Of a stretch of 64,000 nt of DNA, positions 53,832 to 63,981 are shown in pieces. The translations under genes and the position numbers were made by a program. Each line of letters begins with the position of its first letter. Within the stretch, counting starts at the first letter, position 1. Source of the DNA: Siphonodentalium dalli (lineage: Eukaryota > Mollusca > Scaphopoda > Gadilida > Siphonodentaliidae); contig CP136069.1 of assembly GCA_032622095.1 (NCBI GenBank), positions 204,212,690 through 204,276,689 on the forward strand, read 5' to 3'. The notes under the pieces were generated by a model. The model was not told where the DNA came from. It ran no database searches and worked only from the letters and a program-made list of their open reading frames with translations.

Positions 53832-55981
53832 TAGCGAGTTTGCGATACCCGTTCGACGGGTACGGGTACCGGTAGATTCTGGTAGATTGGTGAAATTCGT
53901 CACGGTCATTTGCGTACTTTGAATGCAGCACATAAAGCGATAGGGATTTGGAACGGGTAGATGTATCCCGTTGACTGGTAGTCTTTCACTAAAGTTTTCT
54001 CACTCAAAAGTACATTAGTTCTATGAAATAACAGTCAGCTATGTATTAATATATTTATTGCACGATTACGTGGCCAAATCTCATTGATACATTTGTCATT
54101 TAAGCCATGTTTTATGTTCAAAGTGTCGAGGCGGCTTCTATCACTAAGATAACTATGGAACGCCGATTTGTTTACTGACAACGGTCTTCACTCAAGTAAT
54201 GACATGCTATGATTAAGGGAGTTATTTGATGGTGCTATACGCAGAGGATCTCCGCGTTGAGAAGGGGTGTCCACCTTCACATTCCCTAACAATTGAACCA
54301 CACCAAACAGAGGTTTGTGCGGAATTCCAATTATGCACCCCGTTGGGCTCTGATCCCCCCAACTGATCCTTCACTGTCCTGAATATTATTCTAGTCTGTT
54401 CTAAATGGATTAGTAGTCTTGTTAAAGAAGTCATATAATGAAGGGTCCACCTCGCCGACCAGAACGAGAACAATTTTGTAGATATGAACCTGGAAATTGC
54501 AAAATCATAACATCTAGTGGTCTAACACCAGGCAAATTCACGCCCTATATTGTTTTTCACAAATTCATTATCAGTTTTGACGAGCCACTGAATGTGGATA
54601 GACCAGGACATACCTGGTCGACCATGGTTCGGTCTGGTGGGAGAACGTTTTGAAATCTGAACATGAAAATTTATCAATTATAGACTTTCCTCTAGCTTTA
54701 CATTTGTTGGATATTTCCAACATAACTGTTGGCCATATAGCCCGAATTCTTTCTACCAAAAGTTGGTATATTTGCAAATGTTGGTCAAAAACTATACAAA
54801 AAATCCCCACTAATACTTTTTTGGAAAATCATACGGAATGGCAGAATAATGTCAACGTATGTTTGGTGTGTTAGGTATATATAATTTCCAACTGTTAAAC
54901 AATTTGACAGAAGTTGGTGTGAAACACCACAACCCTCTCGCCACGTCCCCTATATATCGACCCTTTGTGCGTGGGCATAAATACACCGTGGATGTGTTAC
55001 ACGATTGAATACAACCGTTCAGTTATTATATCTTATGTGGTGACTGATTTCTCATTTTAATATAGATATTTGACATTTGAACGGACATGGCGCATTTGAA
55101 CCTCAAGACTGTTGTATATTTGTAGTGGCCGATAGTGACACAAAATACTGATATACACACCTCATACTCGGCACAATCTTACCGTCGTCAGCGCGACTTT
55201 TATCTGTTTTCTTTGTTTGGCATACAAGTGAAGCAAACTTGAACGCTCTTTATTCAAACCATATAATGAATATTGTACCATTAAACACCCTTTATATTTA
55301 ACAAAGTTTAATTTTTCTACCTATACATCCGGATTTAGACCCAGACAAATATCCGAGTTCTTGGGATAAATATTCCCTTGCCAGACCCTTCGAAAGATTC
55401 CAACCAAGTATCAATTATATGACTATATATTCCCCAACTAATATAAGTAAGGGGCAATTTCCGTCTTATATCTGACTAAAAGTACATGCATGTAGGACTT
55501 TCTTGGACCCTGTGTCTAAAACAACATATTTTACACCGAATAATGGTTGGATTATTAAATTAGCGTAATTGTATATTTGTGCTATCATAACATATTTTCT
55601 CAGCCTGAAAATTCCATCTGTTCTAGACGAAACTAGAACGGTCTGGGAAATTACTAATGAAAGCCAATTATTGAAAATGTTACCAAAATGAGTCCAAGAA
55701 AGACGCCAATCAATTCCATTTTGGCTTCGTCCCAGGTGAATGCAATTCATTATCCTCGCAGAGGTCCATCATATAACCATAACATCAAGTATAACGTCGA
55801 ATGCGGATAACAATTTCTCTATCATATATATTTTGCTGCAATTGGCTCACCATACATTATACCCGTCGATATGCTTAATTCTACCCGTAAAACAGTTTGC
55901 GATTTCAAAACGTGTACCGGTACGGGTAGCTACCAGTACCCGTACCGGTACCCGTACCCGTTTGAAATCGCAAACTCGCTA
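53832..55981. mobile_element. 2.15 kb element Z with GGTACC-rich inverted termini
   Basis: Left TAGCGAGTTTGCGAT and right ATCGCAAACTCGCTA are perfect 15-bp inverts at the extreme ends. Both are followed inwards by runs of ACGGGTACGGGTACCGGTAG or its complement. The interior holds a CAGGGACGTGGC-family piece (54237-54953) and about 900 bp with nothing recognisable. No transposase and no clear target duplication. Confidence 0.65.
54237..54953. mobile_element. Copy of the CAGGGACGTGGC family inside element Z
   Basis: Shares AAGGGGTGTCCACCTT, GACCATGGTTCGGTCTGG and TTGGATATTTCCAAC with 50827-51770 and ends CTCTCGCCACGTCCCC as the family's right terminus does. The left end is diverged. Confidence 0.5.
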
Positions 55982-56103
55982 TTTTAAAAATCGGAATATT
56001 TTCCTGTAAACAAACACACGGAGTTTGTATTCACTATAAATAAGGGAGATAACTCGCGGTCGTAATGGATTCATCTATAGTCCGTTCCGTTGTTTCAGAG
56101 ATT

Positions 56104-56267
56104 CATCCAGCCCCGGTTCCCGGTGTGGTTTTAGTACTACGGGTTAAAGTTATGGAGTAGCATTTCCATATATGGAGCTTTTGAATATTCATGACTTCCA
56201 TATATGGAAATGCTACTCCAGAACTTTGACCTGCAGCACAAACACCACGGAACCGGGCCTGGTGGAT
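56104..56267. mobile_element. Palindromic MITE, about 164 bp
   Basis: The arms extend from ATCCAGCCCCGGTTCC to CCATATATGGAG and from CTTCCATATATGGAAATGCT to AACCGGGCCTGGTGGAT. The inner 25 bp of each arm (56153-56177 and 56196-56220) are nearly perfect; the outer parts carry mismatches. Loop of about 18 bases. Confidence 0.85.
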
Positions 56268-56396
56268 CCAATATGCCCGCGAGTTAGTGACAGGGCGTAT
56301 TGGGATGAAAAAAATGTATGCGGATTGATATTCAAAACACCATGTGTGCAAATGAAAGGGACCAGGAGAAAAACTACCCCTCCTCGGCGGCCACAC

Positions 56397-56443
56397 TGGG
56401 CCACCCCTGCCCTCGATGCCACTCTGGCTATCGGGGGCAGGGG
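56397..56443. repeat. GC-rich hairpin
   Basis: TGGGCCACCCCTGCCC pairs with GGGCAGGGGGTGGCCCA around a loop of about 20 bases. Confidence 0.8.
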
Positions 56444-56517
56444 GTGGCCCAGAGTCTGGGCCACTTTCTTTTAAATCTATCATTTTTCACCGCCGGTATA
56501 TTTTGGTGGCCTATCAA

Positions 56518-56704
56518 AAAATCGACGATATCTCTAAAATCAAGTGACTTTGGGAGTTAATATTTGACAATCCGGCCAAATTTCGTTGAACAAAATGTTG
56601 ATAAATAACAGGTTTGGGCAATTGGCAATTTTATACTATATATAGTTGTCTGTGGTTAGCATTATTTTTGGGCAATTAATCGTTTCTGATAACTGAAACA
56701 AAAA
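56518..56704 (+). mobile_element. MITE S4, partial
   Basis: TCTCTAAAATCAAGTGACTT, TATTTGACAATCCGGCCAAA and AATCGTTTCTGATAACTGAA match S1 in the same orientation; both ends are missing. Confidence 0.65.
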
Positions 56705-58499
56705 TAACTGATAATACCTTTAACATTTCTGTATCCCCTAATTTGCAGAAGATAGCATGCATAACTAATTGGTGACTAATGGGTGAACATCAAAAACTTC
56801 AACTGGGAAACTTCAATCTATCCTAAGTTCTCCCATAATTTACAGTTCGGGTATATATCCAAGTATGGCTCTATGGTCATGGGTGAGATGTATGTGTATA
56901 AAGCGAGTGGCGACATTGTCGTTGACATTGGTGTGGTATATATGCATATATGGATTGACTGCATCGTCATGTGTGAGCTCACGGGTGTACTTTTGGGGTG
57001 TATATCAATTTTCAAGACAGGAAAACTCTAGTATGTTTTAATTTTTTATTTGCCGAAAGTAAACCTCCCACGTGTACTAACAGTCTACATGGTGGCGGTA
57101 AACAAAAATAATGTGACAGTTCACAAAACAGAATATCTGTGGACAATTTTTTGGCAAAAAGGCCAAATGTATGTTAACAAAAATTGTTCTATAGGGAGGG
57201 TTGGTGGGTTTTAAAAAGTATTACCGACCGCGGTACAAATACTCTGACTCTCCTTGATGGAATTCTGAGAAGTGAGCATGTGCGCACACCACGTGGGGTA
57301 CTTTTTGTCCGATGGACCAATGAGACGCGGGCAAACAATTTCGACATATCTAAATGCGCGGAAGATCCTAAGCGGATCAATTAGAATTCCAGACGCGGAA
57401 TAAGTTTTTCCCTTCCGGAAAATTAACACTTTTAAGATGTCCTAGTCCATCATAAAAGATACCGCTTTCCACAATAACTGAAGGTAATGTCAACGAGTTC
57501 TACATCTTGATGGCATTTATATGCACAATGGAGGAAATGGTTTTCCTGATATTATTCAATCAATGGGTCAAAACGTGGATGTTATTCGGGAGAGTATCCA
57601 CATAAATATGGCCCCTTTCAGTTCAGTTTCAAAGTTCTGCCCCCTTTCGTTCAAAAACATGGCCACAATCCCAAAAGAAGTTTTCGGCAAATCCATACAG
57701 CAACCTTTAAAATGAATTTGTCATGTTTCGTGAGGTACTGGGACAACCAGAATATAACATTCAGTTGTCAGTTGATTCAGTAACATGTTTAATAACAAAG
57801 TGAGTCACAATTTGCTACCTATTCGGAACAGTAGAGAATAATATTAAAAATATGTGATTTTTTTTTTTTTTACCAATCTGGTCGCCATTTTTCAAGCAAT
57901 ATTCAGTAGTTGTGTCTAAAAACACATCAGTGCGATGATTTTAAAAGATAATCAATAAATACATTTGATACCAAAGATAGTTCCATGTTATTTGAAAAAT
58001 GGTCCAAACCTGAACAGTGATTTTTGCCCATTTGGATGTAAAGTTTGTGTTAGACAAATTTTAATATTTTGGCCGCCAATTTGGCAGCCATTGTGAGCCA
58101 ATGTGACACTTATGGTACCATTTTGGACGGGGGGGGGGTCCAATTTGCTTAAAAATCTGGCGTTATGCCTTAGCTTCACAAAAATGTATACATGTGTATA
58201 CTCAGGACACGATTTTATCACTATTCTTCATCAAAATGACCTATCGGAAAATGGCAGCCATCTTGGATGCCATCTTTAATTGCAAAAAAAACGGATTTTA
58301 GCGGATTTTGGATATGTTATAGAGGATATTCCTCTTCAAAATGGAATGAAACTTAGTCCAAATGTTTTCTAGGTTGACCCTACAATTTGAGTTTATCGAA
58401 CAGACAATATCAGCTAAGACGATATGTAGGAAACTGGGTACACAGGGGTGACCACCTGACCAGGAGATCATGGGATAGGTGCCTTTGACCTCAGATGAC
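56705..58499. other. Intergenic, nothing firmly recognised
   Basis: Words such as GCAGCCATCTTGGATGCCAT recur as in the N-family core, but no complete unit or end is present. Open frames here (for example 57521-57715) lack motifs. Confidence 0.4.
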
Positions 58500-58740
58500 T
58501 TAAATTAATTAACCATAGCCACCAAAATGGCTGGACTGTGGGAGCTGAACAGCACACAGCACCAAAGCCACTAATAATTTATTAAATGTATTAATTAATT
58601 ACAGAAACACAACGGTTGTTCTGTGTGGGAATAATATATGCCACCCTCTGTATTGCTCTCTTGTATATGTGCTTTAATATGCGCACATGTCTACTTGTTT
58701 TGCATCTATTAGCCATTAAAAAATTATCTATCTATCCTTG
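58500..58740 (+). mobile_element. Probable 3' end of a non-LTR retrotransposon
   Basis: CTCTTGTATATGTGCTTTAA then CATCTATTAGCCATTAAAAA and (ATCT)n form a LINE-like 3' end: a T-rich untranslated region with a tetranucleotide tail. No protein-coding part is visible. Confidence 0.45.
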
Positions 58741-59546
58741 GTGAATCCGCTCGGCCGAATCTTCCCTAGACTGAATATTCCCCGACACATTTGGACTGGT
58801 CAAAGGGATGTGTGTGCAGTTGTAAATTCCAAGTACGACACCCAATCCAACGGAGACTAATTACATCCCTGACCAGTTCTTGACTGTTAATAAATGTAAA
58901 ACTTCCTCTGTGCCTCAAACGGGGTTTGTCGGTACGGAAATACTACAGTACGTTTTATCATACATTGAAGTAATTTCGCGGAATAAAAATAATAAAATAC
59001 TGGTTTCAAGAATTTTGTTCGCTTTTGGGACGGCGAAATGGCCCAACTACGTCGGAGGCGCAATATATTCTTGACAGTCGAGTATGTGCATTATATATGT
59101 TACAAACAGACTTTCTCGTGCTCTACGACGTGGTAAAAATGGCATACTAATGGATTAGAATTTAGATACGACAGCGCCCAATGTTTACATTTTTGAAATT
59201 TCCGATAATCAGTGATAATTCGAATTTTGTTTATGATTTTATGATAGAAATAACTAGTTGGCCGTTATTTCATTAAAGTATCATCCCAGTGTGATTCCAG
59301 TATCATCGGACTAGAGTTTTACTAATGAAATAAAATCATAAAAAACGTTCAGACGACTATGATACAATCGTAAGTGGAGGAATCGGGCCCGACGAGATCG
59401 TGGACAGTTTGTTCACACGATTACGATGTCGTTGTACATGTTGATATTGTAGGTTGTTTATAAAGCAAGTGATTGACTACCCTGCGATCTTTCCAGCCAT
59501 GATTTTACTTTTAAACACACGTATGACTGCGATTACGTCGCAAGTG
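58741..59546. other. Intergenic, nothing recognised
   Basis: No supported features. Confidence 0.4.
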
Positions 59547-60850
59547 TATGGGAGGCCAAATTCACATTTAATAATTAATTGTGCTTAAGCGCAATCAATT
59601 GCGCTTAAGCGCAATCATTGCGCTTAAGCGCAATTAATTGCGCTTAAGCGTAATCATTTGCGCTTAAGCGCAATCAATTGCGCTTAAGCGCAATTCATGG
59701 TTATATGTAACAAAACACCCCTGGTGAATAAATAGGTTTCTCCATAACTTAGCATTAACTCCTATTGACATGTCACTTCTTGGTTTCATTGGTTTGGATG
59801 GGTAGGGAGCTAGCCCAACTTCTTTATCAAAATGGCTGACTCGCAATAGTATCACCTTCTGTTTTAGTTGGAGCGATTCGTGATAGCATTATATTATCTT
59901 CGGTAAATTCACATTTAATAATTTATTGTGCTTAAGCGCAATCAATTGCGCTTAAGCTCAATTAATTGCGCTTAAGCGCAAATAATTACGCTTAAGCGCA
60001 ATCAGGTGAGCTCAGGTGAGCTAAAAACTAGAGCTTCAGGACTGAGACACCAAAGCTCCAGTAATTACACACCATTTTTTGGACAGGGATGCTGATAATA
60101 TGAAAATAGGGTTTTTTCCCCCTGATTTAAGTCAATAAGTAAACCATACAGTAATGCTCTAATTAATCGACTCCTTAACCACAGCAGAATTATGGATAAC
60201 TTTTCAGGATTTAGTCGGAAATATGGCTTGTTGCCATTCATCGGAAAGCTCTCGAGAGCTTTTCGATGAATGGCAACAAGCCATATTTCCGACTAAATCC
60301 TGAAAAGTTACCCATAATTCTGCTGTGGTTAAGAAGTCGATTAAATAGAGCATTACTGTATGAGGTAAGAAAGCCCTCATGCAGTGACACCGCATGCATG
60401 TATAGGATATTACCATAGTAAAGGCTAAAATCTGTGCAAAAATACATTAAAAATTACATACAAAACATTACTAGAGTTCCGGAACACAATTCTTTGGATA
60501 GAGGGATGCTGATAATATGTAATTAGGGGATTCTCCTTAATTGTTGAACACACACTCACAGTTTGACTGTTGAGTACAGGTCAAAATTAGCCCAATATGC
60601 TCATCTTGTGTTGCTAGGTAATACACCAGGTCATGCTAATAGTTTATGGGTAGGTTAGATAGAAGTCACAATTACGCTTAAGCGCAATTGATTGCGCTTA
60701 AGCGCAATTGATTGCACTTAAGCGCAATTAATTGCGCTTAAGCGTAATTAATTACGCTTAAGCGTGAATGCCCTATTTGCGCTTAAGCACAATATGTGGT
60801 ATTTGCGCTTAAGCGCAATTCATTATTAAATGTGAATTTGGCCTCCCATA
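59547..60850. mobile_element. Palindrome-array element R2, 1304 bp, 6-bp target duplication
   Basis: Same ends as R1 (TATGGGAGGCCAAATTCAC and its complement), flanked by CAAGTG on both sides (59541-59546 and 60851-60856). It has about 17 copies of the palindrome TTGCGCTTAAGCGCAA: six left, four in an inner block near 59925-60005, and seven right (about 60672-60830). Much of the interior, including the nested 214-bp MITE, matches R1 almost base for base. A segment before the MITE differs: R1 has about 200 bp where R2 has the inner palindrome block. Confidence 0.88.
60147..60360. mobile_element. Palindromic MITE Q5, 214 bp, nested in R2
   Basis: Same length, centre (CTCGAG) and position within its host as Q4, so the insertion happened before the host element was copied. 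Confidence 0.9.
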
Positions 60851-61299
60851 CAAGTGGAGTATAACCACGATTTCGCATCTAAAATCAAACAGTGCTTGAT
60901 AATATTTTTTGACTTGCGATTTTGACATGAGCATGCACAGTCCAAATACCGGTTACTTCCTACGACTGAAATCTTTCCACTTATGATTGAATCATGGTCA
61001 TCTGAATGTTCACTAACACACACACACCTAGTCCAACAAATTAGACTATTCGGATTAATACATATTTTAATATTTGGACATTTACGATTGTATTGATCCT
61101 TATAGTCTAATAAAAGAGCTGAAATCCAACTTAACACAAATTTTGAAGCAGGTCAACATCAGTGACCATGACTGATATGACCCCATCAAAATACCATTAT
61201 CTACAAATACATTAGTCTTACCTGTAGCGCAGATAGTATTCTTTGTGTTCACACATAGTGATGTAATGAATGTGCATATAATATTACAAATAAACTCAC
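60851..61299. other. Intron or intergenic next to candidate exon A
   Basis: Contains a strong donor-like CTACAG|GTAAGACT on the minus strand (exon side at 61222), but no good acceptor for a matching short exon. Nothing else recognised. Confidence 0.35.
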
Positions 61300-61494
61300 C
61301 GATAGTAAAGTCTGTGCAGGTGTAGATAGTGTATGAATAACAATAATCATCAGCAAAAACATATACGTCTGTTTAATAAGTTGGTTTGGATTGAAGAGAG
61401 CGGGCGATGACGTATTTCCCACAATTCCGTAGTTCCGCTGAACTCCGTGAACATCCGCTCCTCTTCGTGTGTTTCCGGTGAAATCCGGCACCAT
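61300..61494 (-). CDS. Candidate first coding exon, membrane-anchored protein, 65 residues
   Basis: On the minus strand an ATG in good context (AAAGATGG) follows an in-frame TAA 27 bases upstream. The 65 codons end exactly at a strong donor, CTATCG|GTGAGT, in phase 0. The peptide begins MVPDFTGNTRRGADVHGVQR and contains a hydrophobic stretch (residues about 43-57, YMFLLMIIVIHTL) fit for a signal anchor, with a basic N-terminal side suggesting type II topology. The partner exons are unknown. It might be the start of the coiled-coil gene at 39.7-46.3 kb on the same strand, but exon B enters in phase 2, so at least one exon would have to lie between. Family not recognised. Confidence 0.45.
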
Positions 61495-61705
61495 CTTTAT
61501 AGAGTTACCTTTCTTCAGTTAGCTAACCAAAGTGGCCTCGCATTCCTCTATAGTATCAGGTTAAAATCATCTCTTCAGCGAGCGGAACAAACGCACGATA
61601 TTTACGCGCTATTTACTTAAAAACCCATAAATACAACACTCTTCCCCACTTTAATAAAAAAGAACTACTTGCCTACTCCAACCTTGCGGGAAAGTGTATT
61701 TTAAT

Positions 61706-61800
61706 CCCCATTAATGCCAAAAAGGGGAGTACAGTTCTCGGAGACATGTTTAACACCTCTCCGAGACCTCTCAATGGACTCTACTCTAGTGAGTTCCATT
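61706..61800. repeat. Three consecutive hairpins 3' of the TatD frame
   Basis: CCCC..GGGG (61706-61727), TCTCGGAGA..TCTCCGAGA (61736-61766, perfect 9-bp stem) and AATGGACTC..GAGTTCCATT (61773-61800, one bulge) follow each other with almost no gap. On the minus strand they lie about 175-270 bases after the TatD stop, so they would be in its 3' untranslated region if the transcript extends that far. Confidence 0.6.
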
Positions 61801-61974
61801 AACCCATCAAAATGTATATATTCCAGAAGTAAAAATGACGCAATGTGCGACTGTAAAAATGCTGTATTTACACAATAGTCCTGGCATTAAAAGATGCAGC
61901 GGCATCCTCCAATTTATACAAGGCGACAGGACAATCTGAAAACAACATCACGTGGGTTCTGAAGCTTGGGGGGT

Positions 61975-63981
61975 TCAGCTGGATCCTCCAATCTTGAATA
62001 GGTGTACGGCGTTGAAAGTGGTCACCGCTAATACCTGCTTCAGTTGCATGTTTTTGATGTCTGCTACTTTCAGTGCCACCTGACCCAGATGGATGGGGGT
62101 CGTTGCCCGCAGTCCCAGTCTTTCGCCGAAGAACGGGGCGTCTGTCTCTAGCAGCAGTCGGTCCAGCGGGACCGAGCGCAGGCCTTCTTTTTGGACAGGG
62201 GAGAAGTCGTAGCAGGCAGCGGTGAAACCAAAATAGCTGGACGAGAAAACTCTGGACCAATCTGCCACCATCTCTGCATTCCCCATGAAACAGTGGATGT
62301 GGAATTCCTGCATCGGGGAGCAGATTTGCCGACATTTTTCCAGAGCCAGATAGAAGACTCCCTCGTTCAGCTTGTCGTCCGGCGTTCCTCTGAGATGGAG
62401 TATTATTGGTTTTCCGATCCTGGCTCCCATCTTAAGCAGCTGCTTAAAATGGTAGAGTTGAAGAGCCTGATCTGCTTCACTCAGTGGTAGAGATCTGTCC
62501 AACCCAATTTCTCCAATCGCCGCGACATGTGGTAGACTGACCAACATCTCTAGATGTTGCCGGAAACCCTCATTTTCTAATAACTTAATCTTCTTAGGGT
62601 GACAACCCACGGCGTTCCTCCAGTTAGAATCTCCGGGCAGCTGCGCGGAGGGATACTCTTCTGGGTCGCAGTGGATGTTAAGGCCTCCCAGCAAGGTGAT
62701 CGGAACAGTGGAACTCGTTCTGTCCCGGAGGATTTCTAACGCTTCAGTGATAGATGCCGTCTGAATCTTGAAACGATTCGCCATTCTGTTCAGATGGAAA
62801 TGGGAGTCTATCCCGGTAAGATAAGGCAAATCCATCAAAGATTGTATCGTTGCGGCATTGCAGTCATACGGAGGTTGATTTGGCACGGACGTCTGTGTTT
62901 CCTGAATCGTTGGCTGATTCCTCGGCGACTGTTCCGTGGTCACGGTCCTTCTTTCCTCCGTCTGCTGTCTACCATTTACGCTTGATTCCTGTGATGTGCC
63001 TGGAATGGCTGCTGCCGTTTCCAGGGTACCTCTCACGGGACACGGATGCTCTATCCGCACGGTAATTTTCCTCTGCTCTGACCGGGGTATATTCTTTGGT
63101 TCGGCCCTGCTGGGTCGAACATCTGCGTTTGTTCTACTTGAGGACCTTTCCAGTTCGCCCCTGCTGGGACGAGAGTCAGGTCGCCTGGCCGCCTCCGAAT
63201 CTTCGCCTCTCCTCCTCTTTGGTGGATGGAGCAGCAGGGCAGCAGCGATCAATGGGTCCTTGGCCGATTCCGCATCAAACCCTCTTTTTGCGGTCTCAAG
63301 GGCCTTTTGGACCTCCTCTTTCGAGATCTTTCCCGACTTGATATGTCGCCGCTTCTTCTGTATTTCATTGGGTGGGATGTTTTGAGGGCCCATGAAATGG
63401 TTCAGCTGTGCCTGTGACAGATGGTTAATTAGCAGACATATAGGTCGATAATGTATCATACAGACCGGGTGATTCAGAGGTTGTAGGTCGAAACAGGGCG
63501 GCACCTGCCACCCCTGATCAATACAGAATTTTGTCATCGTCCGGTGATATCCTGCCGAAACTGTTGTTGTTTTAGGAATGATGTCAGTACATCCTCTTAG
63601 TTTACGGTTGGCCCACCGGACCAGCTTCTGCAGCGTTGCCCAATCTGACCTTCCTTTTGTGTGGGACAGCTCATCAGAAGATAACTCCTGCTCGAACAAA
63701 GCCTCGCTTATTTCTACGAGGTCTCTCATCATTTTCATTCTTTGGGACTCGGTCGGGACTTCATCTTCTTCCACCCACCAGCGGGTAGGTAGATGTGTAC
63801 AGAACATGTGTCGACGGAAAGGTTTCGGGTTAAAATTACACCCGATCACCGGACATCTTGCGTCTTGACTATTTGACGGTGCTGGGTGAAGTGTGACCCG
63901 AGGGTTAAACGCCACCCTCCTTTCCCTTGGTCCTGAAAAAGATCTTTCTCGAGACTTTGGAGAAGACTGTCTATACGGCAT
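61975..63981 (-). CDS. Zinc finger-TatD nuclease fusion protein (at least 668 residues, 5' end may lie outside window)
   Basis: The C-terminal third (about 388-668) is a complete TatD-family metal-dependent hydrolase: IDSHFHLNRM (His394, His396), GCHP (459-462), GEIGLD (Glu491), ILHLRG (His529), HIHCF (His563) and LLLETDAPF (Asp614), ending TTFNAVHLF. All expected metal ligands are present, so 3'-5' DNase activity is plausible. TatD proteins alone are usually about 260-300 residues. Here an extra 390 residues precede the domain: a C2H2-like finger (Cys43, Cys48, His58, His63; spacing x4-x9-x4), a probable folded region to about 245, then a charged disordered linker (255-370) rich in Arg, Glu, Ser and Pro. 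The first ATG in the window is at 63981, but the frame stays open to the edge, so the true start may be upstream. No introns are visible. The intronless frame and zinc finger suggest a transposon-associated or retroposed gene; this is inference. Confidence 0.85.
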   Translation of the reverse strand: MPYRQSSPKSRERSFSGPRERRVAFNPRVTLHPAPSNSQDARCPVIGCNFNPKPFRRHMFCTHLPTRWWVEEDEVPTESQRMKMMRDLVEISEALFEQELSSDELSHTKGRSDWATLQKLVRWANRKLRGCTDIIPKTTTVSAGYHRTMTKFCIDQGWQVPPCFDLQPLNHPVCMIHYRPICLLINHLSQAQLNHFMGPQNIPPNEIQKKRRHIKSGKISKEEVQKALETAKRGFDAESAKDPLIAAALLLHPPKRRRGEDSEAARRPDSRPSRGELERSSSRTNADVRPSRAEPKNIPRSEQRKITVRIEHPCPVRGTLETAAAIPGTSQESSVNGRQQTEERRTVTTEQSPRNQPTIQETQTSVPNQPPYDCNAATIQSLMDLPYLTGIDSHFHLNRMANRFKIQTASITEALEILRDRTSSTVPITLLGGLNIHCDPEEYPSAQLPGDSNWRNAVGCHPKKIKLLENEGFRQHLEMLVSLPHVAAIGEIGLDRSLPLSEADQALQLYHFKQLLKMGARIGKPIILHLRGTPDDKLNEGVFYLALEKCRQICSPMQEFHIHCFMGNAEMVADWSRVFSSSYFGFTAACYDFSPVQKEGLRSVPLDRLLLETDAPFFGERLGLRATTPIHLGQVALKVADIKNMQLKQVLAVTTFNAVHLFKIGGSS

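Noticed and set aside
56103-56483. 126-codon minus-strand frame
   Set aside because: It crosses a palindromic MITE and a GC-rich hairpin and shows no domain.
61868-62335. Minus-strand frame of 155 codons overlapping the end of the TatD frame
   Set aside because: It is another reading frame of the same coding region, Arg/Pro-rich as expected for a shadow.
62936-63385. Plus-strand frame of 149 codons opposite the TatD gene
   Set aside because: Shadow of the GC-richer coding strand; the minus frame has a recognisable domain and this one does not.
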